From Desulfuromonadales bacterium (GTDB lineage: Bacteria; Desulfobacterota; Desulfuromonadia; Desulfuromonadales; BM103), in the NCBI GenBank assembly GCA_027065695.1, contig JAMONP010000024.1, positions 1 through 43,763 of the forward strand: DNA of 43,763 nucleotides, in the 5' to 3' direction. How positions within the stretch are numbered: position 1 is the stretch's first letter; each line of letters begins with the position of its first letter. The notes under the pieces were generated by a model. It was not told where the DNA came from. It searched no databases and saw nothing but the letters and a program-made list of their open reading frames with translations. The position numbers and the translations under genes were made by a program. This document shows positions 32,204-39,823 of this stretch, in pieces.

Positions 32204-33708
32204 GCCTGCACCTCGCCGCTCATCAGGAGGCCGATTTCTTCACGGGTGGTCGTCTGTGGATCGACACAACCGACCAGGCGACCACGAAACATGACGACAA
32301 TCTGGTCGGAGAGCTTGAGTAATTCATCGAGATCTTCAGAAATCAAAATGGTACTCATGCCCTGGTTGGCTCCATCGATGACGACCTTGTGAACGTATTC
32401 GGCGCTGCCTATATCGAGACCACGGGTCGGGTAAAGGGCGACCAGAACAGCGGGTTTTTCCGACAACTCCCGGGCGATGATGACTTTCTGGATGTTGCCG
32501 CCCGACAGGTAACGGATCGGGTTGCCGTCCGGGCCTGCCTTGATGGCGAATTGATCGATTTTGGCGGTTGCATTTTTGCGGATGGCGGTGCGGTCCTGAA
32601 AAATCCAGCGACGAAAAGCGCTGGAAGTGAAGTTTTTCATGATCAGGTTGTCATCAACCGTCATATCAGGCGCAATGCCGATACTTTTGCGGTCTTCCGG
32701 GATATGGGCGATACCAGCAATGTAGGAGCTCTTTGCGGTGCTTTTGGTAATGTCCCGGTCACCGGCAAGAATCCGTCCGCTGGCTGCTTCCTTGAGACCG
32801 GTGAGAACCTCAGCGAGAGCTTTCTGACCGTTTCCGGCCACGCCGGCGATACCGAGAATCTGCCCTCGGTAGAGTTTCATATTAAAGTTTTCAAGATCAG
32901 CCAGGCCGCGATCATTGCGTACCGAGAGGTTTTTGATCTCCAGGGCAAGCTCTTCATACTTGCAGGCGGGCTTTATCCACATGGGGATCTGGTCCTCGCC
33001 GATCATCAGCGACGCCAGCCGGCTCTCGTCATACTCTCCTCTCGGCAAGGTGATCAGGCTACGCCCTTTTTTGAGGACGGTGACCCGATCAGAAAGCTCC
33101 ATGATCTCACGCATTTTGTGGGAGATGAAGAGGATACTCTTGCCCTGATCGCGGAGCCTGGTCAGCACCTTAAACAGTCGTGCGCTTTCCTGTGGAGTCA
33201 AGACAGCCGTCGGTTCATCGAGAATCAACAAGCGACAGTCCCGGATTAGAAGTTTGATCAGTTCGATCCACTGCTGGGCGCCGATCGAGAGTTGCCAGAC
33301 CGGGGCGTCCAGATCGAGGTCGAGGTCGAACTCATCTAAAACTTGCTGGATTTTCTGTTTGTACTTTTTGCGCGAAAAGAGGTTGGCAACCCCATCGAGG
33401 GCCAGCAGGATGTTTTCGAAAACCGTGTGAGCCGGAACCAGCATGAAGTGCTGATGGACCATGCCGATGCCCACAGCCAGGGAATCGCGAGGGCTGCTGA
33501 ATTGAATGGGTGAACCGTCAAACAGGATCTCACCACTATCTGGACGATAGAGGCCGGTCAGCACATTCATCAGGGTGCTTTTGCCAGCCCCGTTCTCACC
33601 GAGCAAGGTATGAATTTCACCTGGAGCAATGGACAAAGAGATATCGTCCAGGGCGACAACCCCGGGGAAGGTTTTGCGGATATGTTTGACCTGCAGCAGA
33701 TCGGTCAT
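32200..33708 (-). CDS. BMP-type nucleoside/purine ABC transporter ATPase (two fused ABC domains)
   Basis: A 502-aa protein with two ATP-binding cassettes, as in RbsA/YufO. The first has Walker A LGENGAGKSTLMN near residue 40, signature LSIGAQQWIEL, and Walker B LLILDEPTAVL. The second has the degenerate Walker A GVAGNGQKALAEVL, then IPEDRKSIG, the signature LSGGNIQKVIIAREL, and VALYPTRGLD in the Walker B region. The degenerate second site is usual in this family. It energises the two permeases encoded directly downstream. Confidence 0.95.
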   Translation of the reverse strand: MTDLLQVKHIRKTFPGVVALDDISLSIAPGEIHTLLGENGAGKSTLMNVLTGLYRPDSGEILFDGSPIQFSSPRDSLAVGIGMVHQHFMLVPAHTVFENILLALDGVANLFSRKKYKQKIQQVLDEFDLDLDLDAPVWQLSIGAQQWIELIKLLIRDCRLLILDEPTAVLTPQESARLFKVLTRLRDQGKSILFISHKMREIMELSDRVTVLKKGRSLITLPRGEYDESRLASLMIGEDQIPMWIKPACKYEELALEIKNLSVRNDRGLADLENFNMKLYRGQILGIAGVAGNGQKALAEVLTGLKEAASGRILAGDRDITKSTAKSSYIAGIAHIPEDRKSIGIAPDMTVDDNLIMKNFTSSAFRRWIFQDRTAIRKNATAKIDQFAIKAGPDGNPIRYLSGGNIQKVIIARELSEKPAVLVALYPTRGLDIGSAEYVHKVVIDGANQGMSTILISEDLDELLKLSDQIVVMFRGRLVGCVDPQTTTREEIGLLMSGEVQA

Positions 33709-33716
33709 TGCTACCT

Positions 33717-33757
33717 AAAAGGGGCACGCAGCTCAATCTCACCGCGTGCCCCTTTTT
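33717..33757 (-). terminator. Hairpin between the binding-protein and ATPase genes (attenuator-type terminator)
   Basis: AAAAGGGGCACGC and GCGTGCCCCTTTT pair perfectly around a 14-base loop, with T runs on either strand. It sits in the 63-base gap inside the operon, so it would lower expression of the ATPase, permeases and xpt relative to the binding protein. Confidence 0.85.
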
Positions 33758-33771
33758 ATGAAGAGGTCTGT

Positions 33772-34848
33772 TTACTTGGGAATGGTACCTTGGACACCTT
33801 CGACAAAATAGCTCATGCCGAGGAGTTCGCTATCGCTGTGAGTGCTTCCGGCAGCGACTACAATCTGGCCGTTCTGATCCTTGATCGGTCCGTCAAAAGG
33901 ATGCAGCTTGCCTGATTTGATGGCCGCTGTCTTCTCTTTGACCAGTTGCTTGACATCGGCGGGGACCTTGTCGCTGAGCGGGGCCAAGCGTACCAGATCC
34001 TGCTGCATGCCCCACCAGATTGACTCAGATTTCCAGGTGCCGTCCTTGACTTGCTGGGCGACCTTGGAATAGAGCGGGCCCCAGTTCCAGATCGGAGCCG
34101 TCAGAAAAGCATTGGGGGCAAAGGAACGTGTATCCGAGTTATAGCCAATGACATAGGCACCGCGAGCCTCTGCCGCCTGCAAGGTCGCCGGTGCGTCCTG
34201 GTGCATGGCCAGGACGTCGGCACCGACATCGAGGAGGCTATCGGCGGCGTCACGCTCGATGCCCGGGTCGAACCAGGTCTGGGTCCAGACGACTCGGACT
34301 TGCGCCTTAGGGTTGACGCTGCGCACGCCAAGGGTGAAGGCGTTAATACCACGGATGACTTCGGGGATAGGGAAAGCCGCGACGTAACCGATTACGTCGG
34401 TCTTGGTCATTTTGCCAGCGACGATACCGGAGAGATAACGCGGCTCATACATGCGGCCGAAGTAGTTACCGACATTCTCGGCCGTCTTGTAGCCGGAGCA
34501 ATGCATGAAGACCACGTCCTTGTTGCGTCTGGCAACATCGAGAGTCGCGTCCATGTAACCAAAGCTGGTGGTGAACACCAGGTTGTGTCCTTTACGAACC
34601 AGGCCGGTAATGACCCGGGCCGATTCAGCCCCTTCTGGAACTGATTCGATATAGGTCGAGGGCTCGACGAAAGAGAGGGTCTCCATCTCCTTGCGCCCCT
34701 GATCGTGGGCAAAGGTCCAGCCGGCGTCACCGACCGGGCCGACGTAGATAAAACCAGTTTTGATCTTCTTGTCATTCGCTTCGACAGTTGCGGCAAGCTG
34801 GGGCAGGATCAACATTACGGACAGAGCCATCAATATAAATCTTTTCAT
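33772..34848 (-). CDS. BMP-family substrate-binding protein for nucleosides or purines
   Basis: This is the periplasmic binding protein of the ABC importer. The signal peptide is MKRFILMALSVMLILPQLAA, then TVEA, with no lipobox Cys, so it is soluble rather than a lipoprotein like PnrA/Med. Family landmarks are IKTGFIYVGPVGDAGWTFAH, DQGRKEM, FMHCSGY, YFGRMYEPRYLSGIVAGKMT and WFDPGIERDAADSLLDVGAD. The frame extends to 34896, but AAAGGAAG lies before the ATG at 34848, which gives a normal signal peptide. First gene of the operon, followed by an attenuator hairpin. The presence of xpt at the operon end points to a purine-type substrate. Confidence 0.93.
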   Translation of the reverse strand: MKRFILMALSVMLILPQLAATVEANDKKIKTGFIYVGPVGDAGWTFAHDQGRKEMETLSFVEPSTYIESVPEGAESARVITGLVRKGHNLVFTTSFGYMDATLDVARRNKDVVFMHCSGYKTAENVGNYFGRMYEPRYLSGIVAGKMTKTDVIGYVAAFPIPEVIRGINAFTLGVRSVNPKAQVRVVWTQTWFDPGIERDAADSLLDVGADVLAMHQDAPATLQAAEARGAYVIGYNSDTRSFAPNAFLTAPIWNWGPLYSKVAQQVKDGTWKSESIWWGMQQDLVRLAPLSDKVPADVKQLVKEKTAAIKSGKLHPFDGPIKDQNGQIVVAAGSTHSDSELLGMSYFVEGVQGTIPK

Positions 34849-35113
34849 CGTCGCTTCCTTTTCAAAGAGGGCAGGGTCAGGGCATGTTTTAGTCACCGCA
34901 CTTTTCTACCTTACAGCTGAAACCTTGTCAAACTCAAAACCTTGAGTGACCACCGCGCTACACCGAAAAACCTCAAATAAAGTGACCTCCGATCCGCAAA
35001 TATGATGTCTGCTTGACTGGGCCTTCTTGTCTCACGAGGCACGTGACGTTGCCAAACCGTATACTACGGTGGAATGGTCTGGACAACTTTACTGTGAGCA
35101 TCTGGAAGATATC

Positions 35114-35293
35114 GTGAAAAGTCTCACCCCACTGGTGATTTTTTACCTGATTTCCTATATCCTGTTGATTGCTCTGGTCTATGTCATTCACATACAGAGT
35201 GCTGCCCTGTATATCAAAATGGTTCCTAAAATCTTCAGTATGACCGCCGAAGGAACTTCAAAGAAGTTGGTGGCAGAAGTTGTCACTCGTTAG
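35114..35293 (+). CDS. Small single-pass membrane protein of unknown function (59 aa)
   Basis: The GTG at 35114 follows GGAAGATATC. The product has one membrane helix (LTPLVIFYLISYILLIALVY, about residues 4-24) and a short tail with IKMVPKIFSMTAEGTSKK. The frame stays open to a TTG at 35027, which would add 29 soluble residues without a better ribosome site. No family is recognised. It stands alone between the BMP operon promoter region and the DUF134 gene. Confidence 0.45.
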   Translation: MKSLTPLVIFYLISYILLIALVYVIHIQSAALYIKMVPKIFSMTAEGTSKKLVAEVVTR

Positions 35294-35377
35294 AAGCGTA
35301 TGTCCAGGATGACATTTATATTGATTCTATCATTAGTTTTCTGCCCGTCAGGCAACAGGTGTTTACCCGGATAAGCG

Positions 35378-35680
35378 ATGTCACCAAGACCTAAAAAACC
35401 ACGTAATTGCTGTCATGAACACCCTGCTGGCAGAGTTTTCAAGCCGACATCGACCCCAATGAAGGATCTTGTCTGCGTGATCCTGTTTCTTGATGAGATG
35501 GAAGCGCTGCATCTCTGTGACGGACAGGGGTTGACCCAGGAGGAGGCCGGTTTGCAGATGGGTGTTTCCCGAGGCACTATTCAGCGACTTGTCAGCAGTG
35601 GTCGCAAAAAAATGGTCAATGCTATCGTCAACTGTCATGCGCTGGTTATCGCTGACCCTGATAGTTCGACGCCTTCCTGA
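35378..35680 (+). CDS. DUF134 (UPF0251) family DNA-binding protein
   Basis: A 100-aa helix-turn-helix protein. MSPRPKKPRNC opens it, VFKPTSTPMKDLVCVILFLD followed by EMEALHLCDGQGLTQEEAGL leads into the helix pair, and MGVSRGTIQRLVSSGRKKMV is the recognition helix of the sigma-70 region-4-like fold. The end NCHALVIADP matches the family. Usually the N-terminus of DUF134 proteins has RxKRRRIxxxP; here it is RPKKPRNCCHEHP. Regulatory target unknown; the neighbouring membrane ORF or kinase gene are possible. Confidence 0.85.
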   Translation: MSPRPKKPRNCCHEHPAGRVFKPTSTPMKDLVCVILFLDEMEALHLCDGQGLTQEEAGLQMGVSRGTIQRLVSSGRKKMVNAIVNCHALVIADPDSSTPS

Positions 35681-35791
35681 TGGCTTACTTATTTTCTCTG
35701 ACAAATAACTTGAATCATAGTGGAATTTGCAATATTAATGTATTGTAATGTTTTTCAGGAGGTTCCGTCCATTAACTGCGAGAATTGTTGA

Positions 35792-37150
35792 ATGTGCCTA
35801 TCTAAAAGGTTTAGTCCGGTAAAAAATGTAGGCAAAGTCAGCATTACGGTCTTCTTGATGCTGTTTCTCTCTCTCATTCTTCCATGGGATCTGGTCGTCC
35901 TGGCTCATGAGAAAGTAAGGGCTCTCCCTGCAAGCAGTAATGTTCTCAATCAGTCCTATGATTTCTACACTCTCAGCAAGACCCAGCTGTGGGTCCTTCT
36001 GGGAATCATGACCCTTTCCATGATTGACTTACTTTTCGTCCTGTTTAATTACAGAAGGACCGAAAGGGGCTTGAAGGAAAGTATGGCTCAGACCAAGCTT
36101 TTGCTGAATTCAGCAGCCGAGGGTATTTACGGTCTCGATCTTGAAGGAAACTGCACTTTCTGTAATCCGGCGGGCCTTCGCTTGCTTGGCTTTGAGAAGG
36201 AAAGTGAACTACTTGATATCAACCTGCATCAATTGATTCACCACACACGTGCAGATGGAACGCCCTATCCGGCTGAAGATTGTGTAATTTGCCATGCCTA
36301 CCAACGCAACAGTGAAATTCACTTGGAAAACGAAGTCTTCTGGCGCAAAGATGGCAGCAGCCTTCCTGTCGAATATTGGTCTTATCCTTTACGCCGGGGC
36401 ATACAGACAATCGGGGCGGTTGTCTCGTTCATTGATATCACCGACCGCAAGTTAGTTGAGCAGAAGCTGAAGGCTGCCAACCAGGAATTGGACGCTTTTG
36501 TCTATACGGTTTCCCATGATTTACGGACCCCCATTTCTGCAGTCGTTGGCTATACAGACCTGATCAAGGAAAACTATGCGCATGAACTGAGTAATGAAGT
36601 CCAGGAACTTCTGGACATTATCGTGCAACAGGGCGACAAAATGTCATTATTGGTTGAGGATCTTCTGGCCTTGGCCAGGGCTGGCAACATTGAGCCCCCA
36701 CCAGCAGCGATTGATACCAATGGTGCTCTCAAATACGTACTCACTGAACTGGAATCCGAGATCATGCGTACTGGTGCGAAAGTTGTGGTTGAAGATCTAC
36801 CGGATATTCTGGTGCCGGAATCATTGTTAATCCAGATTTTTGAAAACCTGATTGGCAATGCGTTGCGTTATGCCTGTGCAAACGGAGGGACAATCGAAGT
36901 TGGGGGAGAGCGTACCGGAGGAAAGGTTCGCTTCTATGTTCGAGACCATGGTCAGGGTATTCCCAAAAATGAGCAAAGCAAGGTTTTCGATGTATTCTAT
37001 CGCGGCTCGACGGGGAAAAGTCTAGCCGGAAGTGGCGTTGGACTCGCGACAGTGCAAAAAATAGCTCGTTTATACGGTGGGCTGGCGCAGGTTGAAGACA
37101 CACCAGGCGGTGGCACTACTTTCTGGGTTGAGCTGAATGATGCATCATAA
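35792..37150 (+). CDS. PAS-domain sensor histidine kinase, membrane-bound
   Basis: A 452-aa kinase with two membrane helices (about residues 15-38 and 65-85) flanking a short periplasmic loop. A PAS domain (about 100-215, LLLNSAAEGIYGLDLEGNCT through VSFIDITDRK) comes next, then a dimerisation domain with the phospho-acceptor His in SHDLRTPISAVVGYTD (near residue 242). The ATPase domain has N box FENLIGNALRYA, G1 RDHGQGIP, F box VFDVFYRG and G2 GSGVGLATVQKIARLYGG. No response regulator gene is adjacent, so it is an orphan in this window. AGGAGG lies 30 bases before the ATG, too far to be its ribosome site; GAGA nearer to it may serve. Confidence 0.94.
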   Translation: MCLSKRFSPVKNVGKVSITVFLMLFLSLILPWDLVVLAHEKVRALPASSNVLNQSYDFYTLSKTQLWVLLGIMTLSMIDLLFVLFNYRRTERGLKESMAQTKLLLNSAAEGIYGLDLEGNCTFCNPAGLRLLGFEKESELLDINLHQLIHHTRADGTPYPAEDCVICHAYQRNSEIHLENEVFWRKDGSSLPVEYWSYPLRRGIQTIGAVVSFIDITDRKLVEQKLKAANQELDAFVYTVSHDLRTPISAVVGYTDLIKENYAHELSNEVQELLDIIVQQGDKMSLLVEDLLALARAGNIEPPPAAIDTNGALKYVLTELESEIMRTGAKVVVEDLPDILVPESLLIQIFENLIGNALRYACANGGTIEVGGERTGGKVRFYVRDHGQGIPKNEQSKVFDVFYRGSTGKSLAGSGVGLATVQKIARLYGGLAQVEDTPGGGTTFWVELNDAS

Positions 37151-37155
37151 GCCTG

Positions 37156-37317
37156 GGAGCCTGTCCGACAATCCATGATCGGCTGCAAACCCAGCTGCTT
37201 GGCCCATATTTCAGCTCCTTTTCGGCCCATAGCTATTGCTATGAGCTCTCAAATGAGCCAAAATCTGTTCTCAAACTTCTGGATTTTCGCTTCGACTCTT
37301 ATTGTCGGACAGGCTCC
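37156..37317. mobile_element. MITE-like element with 17-bp perfect terminal inverted repeats (162 bp)
   Basis: GGAGCCTGTCCGACAAT at 37156-37172 is the exact reverse complement of ATTGTCGGACAGGCTCC at 37301-37317. The interior has no coding potential but carries GGCCCATA twice in direct orientation and a small hairpin around CATAGCTATTGCTATG. The size, exact ends and lack of genes fit a miniature inverted-repeat transposable element. It lies between the kinase and tadA genes. No flanking target duplication is obvious. Confidence 0.8.
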
Positions 37318-37354
37318 TAGCCTCTCCCTTTCGTAAAGCACTGAAGAGACACCA

Positions 37355-37843
37355 TTGGACTTATCAACGAATCAGGATACCATCTTCATGCAGGTTGCCA
37401 TTGACGAGGCCGAATTTGCCAGAGCCATGGGCGAAGTGCCGATCGGTGCAGTTGTCGTTTATGACGGCGAGATCATCGGCCGGGGCCACAACCTGCGTGA
37501 AACCAGCAACGATCCGACCACCCACGCCGAGATGATAGCGATCCGCATGGCCGCTGAAAAGATAGGTCACTGGCGTTTACTCGACACCACACTCTATGCC
37601 ACCCTTGAGCCCTGTGTGATGTGTATGGGAGCGATCATTCTCGCCCGCGTACCACGTCTGGTCTATGCCTGCCGCGACCCCCGTGCCGGTGCCGTCGGTT
37701 CCATTTATGATTTTGCAAAAGACGAACGGTTCAATCACCAGGTTGAAGTCACAGAAGGTGTGCTTGGCACAGAGTGCAGTCAGTTGCTAAGTGGTTTTTT
37801 TAAGACATTAAGAGCTGGAAAAAAAATCAGAAAGACATTATAA
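37355..37843 (+). CDS. tadA: tRNA-specific adenosine deaminase
   Basis: It deaminates A34 to inosine in the anticodon of tRNA-Arg(ACG). Zinc and catalytic motifs are HAEMIAI (His and Glu) and EPCVMCMGAIILAR (PCxxC). GEVPIGAVVVYDGEIIGRGH and AGAVGSIYDFAKD are family signatures. Length is 162 aa. A TTG at 37355 preceded by GAAGAG keeps the first helix (QVAIDEAEFARA) complete, whereas ATG 37388 would cut into it, so the TTG is preferred. The tRNA-Ser gene lies 79 bases downstream. Confidence 0.95.
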   Translation: MDLSTNQDTIFMQVAIDEAEFARAMGEVPIGAVVVYDGEIIGRGHNLRETSNDPTTHAEMIAIRMAAEKIGHWRLLDTTLYATLEPCVMCMGAIILARVPRLVYACRDPRAGAVGSIYDFAKDERFNHQVEVTEGVLGTECSQLLSGFFKTLRAGKKIRKTL

Positions 37844-37922
37844 AGGTCCTCCCGTTGCAATACGGTGACTGCTGGCGGGTTAAAACCAAGGAAATAGTTC
37901 ACAAAAACAGAGAAAACCCTGT

Positions 37923-38010
37923 GGAGGGGTGTCCGAGCGGCCGAAGGTGACAGATTCGAAATCTGTTGTAGCGCAAGCTACCGGGGGTTCGAATCCCCCC
38001 CCCTCCGCCA
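37923..38010 (+). tRNA. tRNA-Ser (anticodon CGA)
   Basis: An 88-base cloverleaf with acceptor stem GGAGGGG/CCCCTCC, discriminator G and encoded CCA. The anticodon arm CAGATT-CGA-AATCTG gives anticodon CGA, reading UCG. A long variable arm (TGTAGCGCAAGCTACC) marks a class II tRNA. The T-arm GGGGGTTCGAATCCCCC is canonical. Confidence 0.97.
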
Positions 38011-38013
38011 TAT

Positions 38014-38053
38014 AAAACGAAGGCCCGACCGAAAACGGTCGGGCCTTCGTTTT
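38014..38053 (+). terminator. Strong terminator after tRNA-Ser
   Basis: AAAACGAAGGCCCGACCG (38014-38031) and its exact complement (38036-38053) form an 18-bp stem with an AAAA loop, ending in TTTT. It starts four bases after the tRNA CCA. Confidence 0.95.
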
Positions 38054-38181
38054 AATGCAAAGCCAAAAGTTATTTAAAATACGATGGTTGTTGTCGCCCT
38101 TCCCTGTTGCAAAGTTCCCGGTTTCCTTTATTCTTAATGAGTCTGTCCATTTACCTATAATAACGTGAGTCAAGAATTTCT

Positions 38182-39585
38182 ATGGATGTCCTGAAAAATC
38201 ACTTTGATGTTGTTGTCATCGGTAGCGGTCCTGGTGGTGAAGGCGCTTCGATCATGCTCGCCAAGTCAGGTAAGTCTGTAGCTGTCATTGAAAACCATGT
38301 TCTGGTGGGGGGCGGCTGTACGCATCTGGGGACAATCCCTAGCAAGACCCTCATTCATGTAGTTCGACAGTTCTCCGAGGAGAAGAAAAGCCGCCTCTTT
38401 AATCGAGGCCATCATCATGTGAAGGTGACATTCGACGATCTCATGGCCGCCGTAAAGGATGTGGTTGATCAGCAGGTGCGTGAGCGAGAGGGATTCTATG
38501 AGCGGAATGGCATCGAAGTGATTCAAGGCTTCGCTCGCTTTGTCGATTCGCACAGCATTGAAGTTTCTGACGAGTCAGATAATCATCGCCAATTCACGGC
38601 TGATTATTTTGTTGTTGCAACAGGTTCACATCCCTATCGCCCGGAAGATATTGATTTCAATAATCCACGCGTAGTTGACAGCGATACGATCCTGCAGATG
38701 CGTGAACTGCCCAGCACGCTGACAGTGTATGGTGCCGGCGTGATTGGTTGTGAGTACGCATCGACATTCAAAGACCTTGGGGTGAGAGTCAATCTGATCA
38801 ACACTCGCGAGCGTTTGCTCGAATATCTCGATGAAGAGATCAGCAATGCACTCAGCTACCACATGCGCGATGAACAGGGACTTGTGATTCGCCAGAACGA
38901 GGAATATGAGCGGGTGGAAGTGAGTGAGGCTGGTGTTGTGTTGCACCTGGCCACCGGTAAGGTTATCAAATCTGACATGCTGTTGTGGGCCAATGGGCGC
39001 ACTGGTAATTCCACAGGGTTGGGGCTTGAGGCGATTGGGATCGAGGTTGATCATCGCGGTAACCTTGCGGTGAACGATGCATATCAGACGGCTCTGCCGC
39101 ATATCTATGCGATCGGCGACATTGTCGGCTTTCCCAATCTTGCGAGTGCCGCTTATGACCAGGGGCGCTTCGCCGGCACACATATCGCCGAGGGGCACTG
39201 CGACGAACGCCTGGTCAGGGATATTCCGACCGGCATATATACCTCGCCGGAGATCAGTTGCCTCGGTGGCACGGAACAGGAGTTGACCGAGCAGCGCATC
39301 CCCTATGAAGTTGGCCGCTCTTTCTTTCGCAACCTGGCCCGTGGTCAGATCACGGCTCACAAGGCTGGTATGCTCAAACTGCTCTTCCACCGTGAGACGC
39401 TGGAGATTCTCGGCATCCACTGCTTTGGACACAATGCTGCGGAAATCCTCCATATTGGTCAGGCGATCATGGCCCAGCCGGTGCCATACAACAATATCAA
39501 GTATTTCATCAATACGACGTTCAACTACCCAACCATGGCGGAGGCCTACCGGGTTGCTGCGCTGAACGGCTTTAACCGGCTATAG
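38182..39585 (+). CDS. sthA: Soluble pyridine nucleotide transhydrogenase
   Basis: An FAD flavoprotein that transfers hydride between NADPH and NAD+ in the cytoplasm. The 467-aa protein opens with the FAD-binding motif [20 protein letters not shown]. At the place of the usual disulfide it has [13 protein letters not shown], which keeps one Cys and replaces the other by Thr, the known SthA feature. The NAD(P) site is [20 protein letters not shown], the second FAD contact is [23 protein letters not shown] (shown in part), and the C-terminal dimer domain ends with [17 protein letters not shown]. It stands alone after the tRNA terminator. Confidence 0.95.
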   Translation: MDVLKNHFDVVVIGSGPGGEGASIMLAKSGKSVAVIENHVLVGGGCTHLGTIPSKTLIHVVRQFSEEKKSRLFNRGHHHVKVTFDDLMAAVKDVVDQQVREREGFYERNGIEVIQGFARFVDSHSIEVSDESDNHRQFTADYFVVATGSHPYRPEDIDFNNPRVVDSDTILQMRELPSTLTVYGAGVIGCEYASTFKDLGVRVNLINTRERLLEYLDEEISNALSYHMRDEQGLVIRQNEEYERVEVSEAGVVLHLATGKVIKSDMLLWANGRTGNSTGLGLEAIGIEVDHRGNLAVNDAYQTALPHIYAIGDIVGFPNLASAAYDQGRFAGTHIAEGHCDERLVRDIPTGIYTSPEISCLGGTEQELTEQRIPYEVGRSFFRNLARGQITAHKAGMLKLLFHRETLEILGIHCFGHNAAEILHIGQAIMAQPVPYNNIKYFINTTFNYPTMAEAYRVAALNGFNRL

Positions 39586-39620
39586 ATCTGGAACGAGGGA
39601 CGCGGTACGAGGAAACCTTC

Positions 39621-39644
39621 AACCGTCGAATTGATTCAACGGTT
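39621..39644 (+). terminator. Hairpin after sthA, no T-tract
   Basis: AACCGTCGAAT and ATTCAACGGTT pair with one mismatch around TG. It lies 36 bases after the sthA stop. Without a T run it may be a processing site or a weak terminator. Confidence 0.4.
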
Positions 39645-39742
39645 CAAACAGCGTTCATGGCCGCTTGATTCACTTGTTTTTTATCTCTGATTTGCATAGT
39701 ATCTTGCCAGCCTGATATCCTGCTGAATTCCAAGGAGATAAT

Positions 39743-39823
39743 TTGATATTCTATAACCATCCAGCCGCCCACTGCGGCAGGGATATTTCTGCTCACCAGT
39801 TGCTGAACGGGCTTGCACCATGA
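39743..39823 (+). CDS. Possible 26-codon leader ORF overlapping the rep start
   Basis: AAGGAG (39732-39737) stands five bases before a TTG at 39743. The frame runs 26 codons (LIFYNHPAAHCGRDISAHQL then LNGLAP) and stops at TGA 39821-39823, overlapping the rep ATG as ATGA. The rep start itself has no good ribosome site, so translational coupling through this ORF is plausible. The peptide resembles nothing I know. Confidence 0.4.
   Translation: MIFYNHPAAHCGRDISAHQLLNGLAP

Noticed and set aside
32389-33249. 286-codon plus-strand frame
   Set aside because: Antisense to the ABC ATPase gene, whose motifs are unambiguous.
34849-35113. Purine riboswitch ahead of the BMP operon
   Set aside because: No three-way-junction pattern or conserved loop sequences of the purine aptamer could be recognised upstream of 34848 on the minus strand.
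37880-38173. Minus-strand frame encoding a GGGFEPPVACATTDFESVTF-type peptide
   Set aside because: This is the well-known false translation antisense to a tRNA-Ser gene.
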